Source: Thermodesulfobacteriaceae bacterium
Lineage (GTDB): Bacteria > Desulfobacterota > Dissulfuribacteria > Dissulfuribacterales > UBA3076
Length of the DNA: 5,185 nucleotides
Reading direction: 5' to 3'
NCBI GenBank assembly: GCA_012961845.1
Contig: DTYO01000171.1
Span: forward strand, 1-5,185
Shown: positions 1 to 5,185 of the stretch, piece by piece
Position numbering within the stretch: the stretch's first letter is position 1
Layout: every line of letters begins with the position of its first letter
The notes under the pieces: model-generated
The model's input: only the letters and a program-made list of their open reading frames with translations
The model's database searches: none
Told to the model about the DNA's origin: nothing
Made by a program: the position numbers and the translations under genes

Positions 1-105
1 CGAATTCAACGAAAAAGTGTTCAGCATTTGAAGCCGCAAGGGGTTCGCGATTTCACCAATTCTGCTGCATTGTCAGGTAGTTGAAGTACCATAGTACGTC
101 CGCGC

Positions 106-152
106 CCCCCTCCGCTTTACATTTTCGGCAAACTCGCGAACCGAATATTCGG
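106..152 (-). repeat. Second copy of the dispersed repeat, inverted, beside the hyuA stop
   Basis: Read on the minus strand from 152, this aligns with 3231-3278 at 42 of 48 columns (one gap). It includes two exact 14-base blocks, GCGAGTTTGCCGAA and TAAAGCGGAGGGGG. It opens with the palindrome CCGAATATTCGG (141-152), only two bases past the hyuA stop codon. The element probably extends leftwards towards the window edge, but its far end is not clear. Confidence 0.7.
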
Positions 153-154
153 GG

Positions 155-2185
155 TCAGGACCTTTCCATCACAAGCGCATTTTCGGCTGCAGAAGCTGTC
201 CAGCCGACCGGCACCAGAACCGTAGTAAAGTCGTCTATAATCAGAACCGGTCCTTTCCTGTTTTCACCGTAAGCGAAGTCCTTTCTCAATGCCAGAGGCA
301 CAGTACTGGGACCATCTTCGAACATCACCACTGTTTCCTGAGCCAGATGCATATGCCCTTTTTTCGTTGTCATGTCGGGAATCCGACCGCGACCGCCATC
401 CGGAATACACTCCTCCCCGTTCATGCCGCAGCCGAGCGACAGTTTCCTGCAAATTCTCGCCCTGATGCGCAGTGCGGTGACTTCAAGGACATTTTCAGGC
501 AGGGAATATCCGTAGAGACGCCTGTGCTCTGCCTCGAATATTGCAGGCCAATCATCTGCCCACGGGATGGTCAATTCATAGGACTGACCCTGGTAGCGGG
601 CATCAATCGCCGGTTCCAGTACGGCCATGTCGGGTTCCAGCCCCGACTCCCTCATATCTTCAGTCATTTTTTCAGTAAGTCCACTGAGCGCTGCCCGGAT
701 TTCGCTGTGCCTATCTCCAGCATTATTACAGATGAATGCCATTGATCTGTCCATGACTAGGTCGGCCTCAGCCATGCCCTGCGCTGAAAAGACACCCGCC
801 ATTGAGGGAATGATTATCCTCGGAACGTCCAGTTCCCCGGCCAGGTCAGCTGCATGAAGACCGGCTGCTCCGCCAAAACACACCAGGGCAAACTTGCGGG
901 GATCATGGCCCTTCTCAAGGGAAACCGTCCTGATTGCCTGAGTCATGTTTGTATTGACCAGCTTCAGAATGCCCAGAGCTGCTTCTTCCGCCGATAGCCC
1001 GAGCCTCAGTCCCAGTTTTTCCAGCTTTGGCCTGATCCTCTCGGGATAGATCTTCATGCGCCCTGCAAGAAAAAAATCTGGAATGAGACGGCCCAGAAAG
1101 AGGTTTGCGTCCGTGACCGTAAGGCTGCCGCCCCTGCCATAACACACCGGACCTGGATCCGCTCCGGCACTCTGCGGCCCGACTCTGAGCAGCCCCCCGG
1201 AATCTATCCATGCAACAGATCCTCCCCCTGCCCCCACGGTATGTATGTCCAGCATGGGAACTGCTACCGGGTACCCCTGGATCTGGTAATCCCTGGTGTA
1301 ACTGAGACCGCCCCTGCACAGCGAGACATCGGTGGAAGTGCCGCCCATGTCCAGGGTAATGATACCCTGAACACCATGGTCCCGGGCCAGATCCCAGGCC
1401 GCCTGCACTCCACCGGCAGGACCTGAGAGCAGTGTGTGGACGGCATGGGTCCCAGCCCCTTCAGCAGGGATGCATCCTCCGTTTGACTGCTGAACAAATA
1501 TTCCGGCTCCAGGCAGCGAACTGCAGAGGTTGTCGATATAGCGCCCCAGAACCGGCCCCAGGTATGCATTGATCAGCGTAGTTGAAAATCGTTCAAACTC
1601 CCTGAACTCAGGAAGAGTCCCGGACGAGAAAGAAACATGCCTTCTGCCTGACAATGCATTTGCCACCTGCTGTTCATGCACCTGATTGGCATAGGCATGC
1701 AGAAAACATACCGCTACACTTTGGGCATCTCTTTCTTCGCAGAATCTTTCAGCTCTGCCTATCTCTTCCTGGGTGATTTTCTTCACGGACAGGCCTTGGC
1801 TGTCCATTCTTTCGTCTAGGCCGAGCACATTTTCCCTTGGAATTATTTCAGGCGGCTTTCGCACATCAAGGTTGTATAGCTCAGGCCTTGCCTGGCGCCC
1901 TATCCACAGGACATCCTCAAAGCCTTTAGTGGTGATCAGAACGGTTCTGGCCCCTTTTCTCTCCAGAAATGCATTGGTGCCCACAGTGGTCCCGTGTACC
2001 AGTTCCAGTTGTTCAGGAGCGAGATCCGGTATCAGCTCTCTAAATCCGGCCATGATGGCCCTGGAGGGATCATCAGGAGTAGAAGGAATTTTCCAGCGAC
2101 GCCACGTTCCGTCAGCATATTGACAGGCAAAATCCGTAAACGTCCCGCCTGTATCTATTCCTATGCGAATAAGCCTGTCTGCCAT
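155..2185 (-). CDS. Hydantoinase/5-oxoprolinase family protein (HyuA-like ATPase subunit)
   Basis: 676 residues, about full length for the HyuA family, whose members use ATP to open hydantoin or 5-oxoproline rings in the cytoplasm; acetone and acetophenone carboxylase subunits are relatives. Seen in the protein: an N-terminal phosphate-binding motif GIDTGGTFTD (9-18), HGTTVGTN (64-71), SGPAGG (254-259), a second actin-like ATPase phosphate loop DMGGTSTDV (279-287), HTVGAGGGS (315-323), SAGADPGPVCYG (339-350), TDAN (358-361), FGGAAGLHA (437-445) and IPSMAGVFSAQGM (459-471). This is the normal order of the N-terminal hydantoinase and central hydantoinase A domains, followed by a C-terminal domain. 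The ATG at 2185 directly precedes the first motif; its ribosome site is weak (only GGA at a suitable distance). It is last in the ogt-phosphoesterase-hyuA cluster. A HyuB partner normally lies next to hyuA; none is present here, and the stop codon abuts a repeat element. Family is sure; the substrate cannot be told. Confidence 0.93.
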   Translation of the reverse strand: MADRLIRIGIDTGGTFTDFACQYADGTWRRWKIPSTPDDPSRAIMAGFRELIPDLAPEQLELVHGTTVGTNAFLERKGARTVLITTKGFEDVLWIGRQARPELYNLDVRKPPEIIPRENVLGLDERMDSQGLSVKKITQEEIGRAERFCEERDAQSVAVCFLHAYANQVHEQQVANALSGRRHVSFSSGTLPEFREFERFSTTLINAYLGPVLGRYIDNLCSSLPGAGIFVQQSNGGCIPAEGAGTHAVHTLLSGPAGGVQAAWDLARDHGVQGIITLDMGGTSTDVSLCRGGLSYTRDYQIQGYPVAVPMLDIHTVGAGGGSVAWIDSGGLLRVGPQSAGADPGPVCYGRGGSLTVTDANLFLGRLIPDFFLAGRMKIYPERIRPKLEKLGLRLGLSAEEAALGILKLVNTNMTQAIRTVSLEKGHDPRKFALVCFGGAAGLHAADLAGELDVPRIIIPSMAGVFSAQGMAEADLVMDRSMAFICNNAGDRHSEIRAALSGLTEKMTEDMRESGLEPDMAVLEPAIDARYQGQSYELTIPWADDWPAIFEAEHRRLYGYSLPENVLEVTALRIRARICRKLSLGCGMNGEECIPDGGRGRIPDMTTKKGHMHLAQETVVMFEDGPSTVPLALRKDFAYGENRKGPVLIIDDFTTVLVPVGWTASAAENALVMERS

Positions 2186-2211
2186 GAGTATCCAATAACC
2201 GCCGGCCCAGG

Positions 2212-2233
2212 ACGGTACCTCTACGGTACCTCT
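2212..2233. repeat. Exact 11-bp tandem duplication between the phosphoesterase gene and hyuA
   Basis: ACGGTACCTCT occurs twice, back to back (2212-2222 and 2223-2233). Each unit contains the palindrome GGTACC. The second unit ends on the last base of the phosphoesterase stop codon, so the duplication lengthens the spacer before hyuA without changing either protein. Confidence 0.9.
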
Positions 2234-2730
2234 CAGGAATCAAGCAGAATATGCTCCACCCGTTTTTTCTCCGTATCCAGGAGCCCCCACCCGGGCGGTT
2301 CCTTTCTGCCCAGCAGTTCGCCCGGGTTCAGCAGGAGCGTCCGCCCCACCTGTTCCAGGCGCCAGCGATGGGTATGCCCGAAGCATACCACCTGGTATTC
2401 ATTTGACCTGGCTATGGATTCAGCGATATGCGGATCGTGAACCCATAGCAGGGAAACGGAATCCAGCTCCAATCTTCCCATCCATCCCTGCAGATCCACC
2501 TTGCTGCCTTTGACAAGGCAATTTCTGGTCAGCAGAAACTGGTCTCCAGTATTGTTGCCGAAGACGAGATGGACTTCACCATAAAAAAAATCCAGTTCTT
2601 CCAGCATGAAGGGAGAAACGAGATCACCGCAGTGAATAATCTTTTCAGCCCCCAGGCGGTTTGCCTGCTGGACGGCCTTTCTCATATGCCATATATGGTC
2701 ATGGCTGTCACTGAATACTGCAATTTTCAT
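2233..2730 (-). CDS. YfcE/MJ0936-type metallophosphoesterase (phosphodiesterase)
   Basis: 165 residues, a typical size for the small calcineurin-like phosphodiesterases of the YfcE/MJ0936 family. These are cytoplasmic two-metal enzymes that hydrolyse phosphodiester model substrates; the natural substrate is usually unknown. Metal-ligand motifs seen in order: DSHD (Asp8, His10), HCGD (Asp36), GNN (Asn59), a histidine in VHDP (His98), and GHTH (His119, His121), followed by NPGE (135-138), where many relatives have NPGS. All expected ligands are present, so the enzyme should be active. The ATG overlaps the ogt stop codon as ATGA, and there is no good ribosome site nearby (GAAGG lies about 15 bases upstream), so translational coupling to ogt is likely. 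hyuA follows after 47 bp. A shared role with ogt or hyuA is not established. Confidence 0.9.
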   Translation of the reverse strand: MKIAVFSDSHDHIWHMRKAVQQANRLGAEKIIHCGDLVSPFMLEELDFFYGEVHLVFGNNTGDQFLLTRNCLVKGSKVDLQGWMGRLELDSVSLLWVHDPHIAESIARSNEYQVVCFGHTHRWRLEQVGRTLLLNPGELLGRKEPPGWGLLDTEKKRVEHILLDS

Positions 2731-3197
2731 GATGTGCGGTATGTGCCTTCAAACTCCAGCAGAAGCCTCTTTATTTCCAATCCACAGGAAAAACCTGTCA
2801 GCCTGCCGTAACGGCCTACCACCCTGTGACATGGAATAATAATGGGGAGTGGATTTACCTTTAGTGCCTGCCCCACGGCCCTGGGAGACCTGCACCCGAT
2901 TTCACTGGCGACCTCGCCGTAGGTCCTGGTCTCGCCAGCCCCGATGCGCGCCGCAACCTCCCAGACCTTCTTCTGGAACCGGCTCCCTCCGGCACTGCAG
3001 GCAAAAGACAGCTTCGCCCCCTCCCCTGTGAGCAGCCCCCGGAGAGCGGTTGCAAAAGCGTTATTGGAACCTGTTGCCGACAGATTTGCAACAGAAAGTT
3101 CCAGACCGATCAGGCAGTCCTGTTCCCATTCTGACCTGAGTTCGAGCACCCGGCCCATGATCTCAAGATATTCGATCCTTGCTATTGAGCGCACCAT
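2727..3197 (-). CDS. ogt: Methylated-DNA--[protein]-cysteine S-methyltransferase (Ogt/MGMT family)
   Basis: 156 residues. This suicide DNA-repair protein takes alkyl groups from O6-alkylguanine (and O4-alkylthymine) onto its own cysteine. The C-terminal DNA-binding domain is clear: FQKKVWE (74-80), TYGEVA (92-97), RAVGQAL (106-112) with the arginine finger Arg106, NPLP (115-118), and the active site IPCHRV (121-126) with Cys123. The end, GFSCGLEIKRLLLEFEG, matches the family's GxxGGLxxKxxLL tail except that one glycine of the GG pair is Cys138. The N-terminal domain is short and not conserved to the eye, as is common, and I see no Ada-type regulatory domain. The start is uncertain: the ATG at 3197 has no ribosome site, and a second in-frame ATG at 3158 (143 residues) is possible. 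An 88-bp repeat element ends about 33 bases upstream. It is first in a cluster with the phosphoesterase and hyuA. Confidence 0.92.
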   Translation of the reverse strand: MVRSIARIEYLEIMGRVLELRSEWEQDCLIGLELSVANLSATGSNNAFATALRGLLTGEGAKLSFACSAGGSRFQKKVWEVAARIGAGETRTYGEVASEIGCRSPRAVGQALKVNPLPIIIPCHRVVGRYGRLTGFSCGLEIKRLLLEFEGTYRTS

Positions 3198-3230
3198 AAG
3201 GCTAAAAGTCCGTTAAAAGAATGTTTCATT

Positions 3231-3318
3231 CCGGATTATTCGGTTTGCGAGTTTGCCGAAGAATTAAAGCGGAGGGGGCACATCAGCTTACAAACGGTTT
3301 TCCATGCGAATAATCCGG
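3231..3318. mobile_element. 88-bp MITE-like element with perfect 12-bp terminal inverted repeats
   Basis: CCGGATTATTCG (3231-3242) and its exact reverse complement CGAATAATCCGG (3307-3318) bound 64 bp of non-coding sequence in the thiL-ogt gap. The left 48 bp (3231-3278) matches, in inverted orientation, the sequence at 106-152 beside hyuA, which shows it is a dispersed repeat. It is too short for a transposase and could be a non-autonomous element or the deleted remnant of an IS. No clear target duplication flanks it. Confidence 0.55.
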
Positions 3319-3361
3319 GTTAATGTCACGCAAGGTCTCTTGAACCAGACGATCCGCAGTC

Positions 3362-4405
3362 TTATCTCCCATGCTCATAACCCTGAAAAGTGACCTCTTC
3401 CGACCCCTTGGAAGTCAGAAGATAAACCCCGCCGCCAGGCAGTATCCGGCCTATCCTGAATGGTTTTCTGCCAAGAATGCCTGCTGCCAGATCAGAGAGT
3501 CGTTTTTCGTTTTCTTCCGCCACGGTCCACAGGAGTTCGAAATCCTCCCCCCCTGAAAGGACCAGCTCTACGGAATCCAGTTTGAGTGCCAGGCATGCGG
3601 CTGCCATCTGATCTGACACAGGAAGTGCGTCTTCATGGATTTCAGCCCTGACCCGACTCTGTCTGCATATGTGCGCAAGATCAGTGGCAAGTCCGTCTGA
3701 AACATCCACACCGGCTGTGGCAAGGCCGGACTCTGCCAGGGCTATGCCCAGTCGGACTCGCGGTTCAGGTTCAAGGTGCCTCCGGACCAGATGATTCACT
3801 ATTGACCACGGAAGAGCACTATTCCCCCTCTTCAGGCTGCTGCCGGCACGGAAAACGGCGGCCCTGGATTTTTCATGCTTCAATATCCTCAAACCGGCAG
3901 CGGCTTCTCCCAGCCACCCGGAACAGTATATGATATCACCCGGCCGGGCTGTTCCCCTTTTCAACCATCTCCCCGGCACAATCTCCCCTGCCAGTGTCAG
4001 GGTCAGGTACAGAAGATCCGGACTGGCAACCGTATCTCCTCCGGCAAGACAGCAGCCAAAATTTGAAAGTCGCGACACGAGAGCCCCGGCAAACTCGTCC
4101 CAGAAGGCATCCGACAGGCCGGCAGGCACAGCCAGATTCAAGAACGCCCAGCGGGGTTTTGCACCAACCGCCGCCAGGTCACTCAGATTGACTGCTGCAA
4201 GCCTGCCCCCGAGATGGGCAGGTTCGAAATAATCCAGATCGAAATGTACGGATTCCACAAAAGTATCGGTTGTGACAGCCTGCTGAAGCCCTGGAGAAGG
4301 GGTTATTACAGCACAATCGTCTCCGATGCCTGCCTCTAAGGCCGTGTCAGGACAGGCCCTGACCGCCTTTTCCTGGATCAGGGCGATGAGACGTCTTTCC
4401 AGCAT
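3362..4405 (-). CDS. thiL: Thiamine-monophosphate kinase ThiL
   Basis: 347 residues, full length for ThiL, which phosphorylates thiamine monophosphate with ATP to give thiamine diphosphate, the last step of the coenzyme pathway. It belongs to the PurM/SelD-like ATP-binding superfamily. Motifs seen: GIGDDCAV (26-33, metal/ATP binding), TTDTFVESVHF (45-55), NLSDLAAVGAKP (73-84), AGGDT (121-125), DVSDGLATDL (234-243), SGGEDFELL (284-292) and a terminal GYEHGR, similar to the GYxH tail of many ThiL proteins. All the usual acidic metal ligands are present. The ATG at 4405 is the first possible start in frame, because a TGA lies four codons upstream; its ribosome site is poor (AGGAG about 17 bases away, GAG nearer). 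It lies about 50 bp after ndk with no clear terminator between, so co-transcription is likely. No TPP riboswitch was noticed upstream. Confidence 0.95.
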   Translation of the reverse strand: MLERRLIALIQEKAVRACPDTALEAGIGDDCAVITPSPGLQQAVTTDTFVESVHFDLDYFEPAHLGGRLAAVNLSDLAAVGAKPRWAFLNLAVPAGLSDAFWDEFAGALVSRLSNFGCCLAGGDTVASPDLLYLTLTLAGEIVPGRWLKRGTARPGDIIYCSGWLGEAAAGLRILKHEKSRAAVFRAGSSLKRGNSALPWSIVNHLVRRHLEPEPRVRLGIALAESGLATAGVDVSDGLATDLAHICRQSRVRAEIHEDALPVSDQMAAACLALKLDSVELVLSGGEDFELLWTVAEENEKRLSDLAAGILGRKPFRIGRILPGGGVYLLTSKGSEEVTFQGYEHGR

Positions 4406-4456
4406 GAGCCGTTCTCAACAGTCTCCTGCAATGATTACACGCACCGACTACTCCCG

Positions 4457-4873
4457 CTACCCTGTGATCTCCAGCTCACTGAAAAAATATGCTATTTCCA
4501 CAGCTGCAGTGTCGGGAGCATCCGAACCATGAACACAGTTCTTTTCGATGTCTGTAGCAAAATCAGCCCTGATAGTGCCTGGCTCGGCCTCTTTGAAGTT
4601 GGTCGCCCCCATCAGTTCCCTGTTTCTCTGGATCACATTTTCACCTTCCAGAACCATTACTACAGCAGGCCCGGACGACATGAAGTCCGTAAGGCTGCCG
4701 AAAAAAGGTTTCTCCCTGTGTACAGCATAGAATCCTTCCGCCTCTGATTTTGTCAAATGAAGCATCTTCATGGCGGCTATCCTTATGCCGGCCTGCTCAA
4801 ACCGCTTGATTATCTCCCCTATCAGATTCCTGGAAACTGCATCGGGCTTGATAATAGACAGTGTTCTTTCCAT
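4457..4873 (-). CDS. ndk: Nucleoside diphosphate kinase
   Basis: 138 residues, the normal bacterial length. Ndk moves the terminal phosphate of ATP to other (deoxy)nucleoside diphosphates through a phosphohistidine, balancing cellular NTP and dNTP pools. Seen: the N-terminal [12 protein letters not shown] with nucleotide-contacting Lys9, [11 protein letters not shown] (48-58), the substrate loop [15 protein letters not shown] (67-81), GATN (89-92), GTIRADFA (99-106) with Arg102, and the signature NCVHGSDA (112-119) with catalytic His115 and Asn112. Nothing is missing. The start is fixed by a perfect AGGAGG six bases ahead of the ATG. The gene lies directly downstream of an insertion-sequence end (about 80 bp away), so its native promoter may have been displaced or replaced. 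No convincing promoter was found in the short upstream gap. thiL follows on the same strand. Confidence 0.97.
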   Translation of the reverse strand: MERTLSIIKPDAVSRNLIGEIIKRFEQAGIRIAAMKMLHLTKSEAEGFYAVHREKPFFGSLTDFMSSGPAVVMVLEGENVIQRNRELMGATNFKEAEPGTIRADFATDIEKNCVHGSDAPDTAAVEIAYFFSELEITG

Positions 4874-4879
4874 CTTGAT

Positions 4880-4885
4880 CCTCCT
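4880..4885 (-). promoter_or_regulatory. Strong Shine-Dalgarno site of ndk
   Basis: AGGAGG on the minus strand, separated by six bases (ATCAAG) from the ndk ATG. It is the only consensus ribosome-binding site in the window and it fixes the ndk start. Confidence 0.9.
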
Positions 4886-4961
4886 GAATTCTGGTTACTG
4901 CGGAATGCACGAACCTTTTAACCTTCATCCAACACGCGCGCAACCATATTTCTGTTGTCAA

Positions 4962-5006
4962 CAAATAGAATTGTCCGGTTTTGTAGCAAATAAACTGTCC
5001 GCTTTT
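4962..5006. repeat. Two imperfect direct repeats at the IS end (25-bp period)
   Basis: CAAATAGAATTGTCCGGTTT plus T at 4962-4982 and CAAATAAACTGTCCGCTTTT at 4987-5006 share the CAAATA..TGTCCG.TTTT pattern, with starts 25 bp apart. Their position between the palindrome and the presumed IS tip suggests transposase-binding sites. Confidence 0.65.
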
Positions 5007-5012
5007 ATCTGG

Positions 5013-5056
5013 CACCTGGAATCCAGCCGAAGCAGGATTTGGCTGGACTCCAGGTG
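5013..5056. repeat. 44-bp palindrome (16-bp arms, 12-base loop)
   Basis: CACCTGGAATCCAGCC at 5013-5028 pairs with GGCTGGACTCCAGGTG at 5041-5056 with a single mismatch, around a 12-base loop. No T-run follows on either strand, so it is unlike a standard intrinsic terminator. It lies within the transposase reading frame, past the recognisable C-terminus, and may be an inserted REP-like palindrome or part of the IS tail. Confidence 0.8.
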
Positions 5057-5185
5057 GAAAGGCCGCACATCGGATATATGCTGCAGCCTTTACATCACTG
5101 TTTATTAACCCACCACGAGAATCGTATGTGGCAAGTTTCCGAGGACCATGAAAAATGGAGAGGGTTCCATCTGGATAGCGGTGCA

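Larger units (their letters stand above)
4797..5185 (-). pseudogene. C-terminal fragment of an IS transposase (5' part outside the window), read-through into ndk
   Basis: The minus-strand frame is open from the window's right edge. It begins HRYPDGTLSIFHGPRKLATY, followed by DSRGGLINSDVKAAA. The pattern (R)YPDGTL-IFHGPRKLA-YD resembles, from memory, the extreme C-terminus of transposases with an integrase-type catalytic core, of the ISNCY/IS1202 kind; the catalytic residues would lie beyond the edge. Relatives should stop shortly after this motif. Here the frame instead continues through a palindrome and the IS terminal repeats, and stops only at 4797, after overlapping the first 77 bases of ndk in another frame. 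The part beyond about 5080 therefore looks non-homologous, and the natural stop may have been lost. An ATG at 5015 opens a shorter frame but is not a believable gene start. Family assignment is moderate; the exact IS family is unsure. Confidence 0.55.
4953..5185 (-). mobile_element. Insertion sequence, one end (partial; the rest lies beyond the right edge)
   Basis: This stretch combines a transposase-like C-terminus (to about 5080), a palindrome (5013-5056), and two similar direct repeats of 20-21 bp close to the proposed tip at the palindromic TGTTGTCAACA (4953-4963). Multiple short repeats just inside the tip are typical of transposase-binding ends. The outer boundary at 4953 is inferred; the other end and any target-site duplication cannot be seen. 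It lies upstream of ndk. Confidence 0.5.

Noticed and set aside
40..60. tRNA 3'-end look-alike (GGGTTCGCG...CACCA)
   Set aside because: The T-stem does not pair and no cloverleaf can be drawn upstream.
347..745. Plus-strand frame of 132 codons
   Set aside because: It lies wholly within the well-supported hyuA gene on the other strand and shows no protein-family pattern.
915..1319. Minus-strand frame of 134 codons inside hyuA
   Set aside because: It is an alternate-frame shadow of hyuA, which is intact in its own frame with all motifs, so there is no frameshift to explain.
1994..2440. Plus-strand frame of 148 codons across the hyuA-phosphoesterase junction
   Set aside because: It is antisense to two clear genes and has no recognisable motif.
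3219..3231. Short hairpin GAATG-TTT-CATTC next to an A/T run as an intrinsic terminator for thiL
   Set aside because: The stem has only five AT-rich pairs and the run only four T, too weak to call as a terminator on its own.
4406..4456. Terminator or separate promoter between ndk and thiL
   Set aside because: No hairpin with a T-run and no convincing -35/-10 pair was seen in these 51 bases.
4956..4961. Outward-facing -35 box TTGACA (minus strand) at the IS tip, possibly driving ndk
   Set aside because: No reasonable -10 hexamer lies 16-18 bases downstream (the sequence there is GC-rich, around GCGCGT), so a hybrid promoter is not supported.

Overview
The window carries five intact protein-coding genes, all on the minus strand, with fragments of mobile or repetitive DNA at both ends and in the one larger internal gap. 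In transcription order (right to left) the genes are a nucleoside diphosphate kinase (ndk), thiamine-monophosphate kinase (thiL), an O6-methylguanine-DNA methyltransferase (ogt type), a YfcE/MJ0936-type metallophosphoesterase, and a hydantoinase/5-oxoprolinase-family protein (HyuA-like). The protein sequences and the moderately GC-rich composition suggest a Gram-negative bacterium, possibly a sulfate-reducer-like deltaproteobacterium (Desulfobacterota). That placement is an impression from the Ndk and ThiL sequences and was not tested.

Layout. 4953-5185 looks like the end of an insertion sequence. It holds the C-terminal part of a transposase whose start lies beyond the right edge, then a 16-bp-arm palindrome, then two ~20-bp direct repeats close to the presumed IS end. 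ndk (4457-4873) has the only strong Shine-Dalgarno site in the window. thiL (3362-4405) follows after about 50 bp and is probably co-transcribed with ndk. A 164-bp gap (3198-3361) holds an 88-bp element bounded by perfect 12-bp inverted repeats. Next comes a compact cluster: ogt and the phosphoesterase overlap by 4 bp (ATGA), and hyuA starts 47 bp later, after an exact 11-bp tandem duplication. hyuA ends at 155. Just past its stop, 106-152 is a second, inverted copy of the sequence that begins the 88-bp element. No gene is apparent in 1-154.

How the genes fit together. Ndk and ThiL are housekeeping nucleotide/cofactor enzymes (NTP balance; the last step to thiamine diphosphate). Ogt repairs alkylated DNA. 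The phosphoesterase and the HyuA-like protein have no defined substrate here, and HyuA lacks its usual HyuB partner inside the window. I see no defence system, CRISPR array, RNA gene or clearly new system. The most interesting structure is the repeat DNA: two inverted copies of one element bracketing the ogt-phosphoesterase-hyuA block, and an IS tail whose reading frame runs into ndk.
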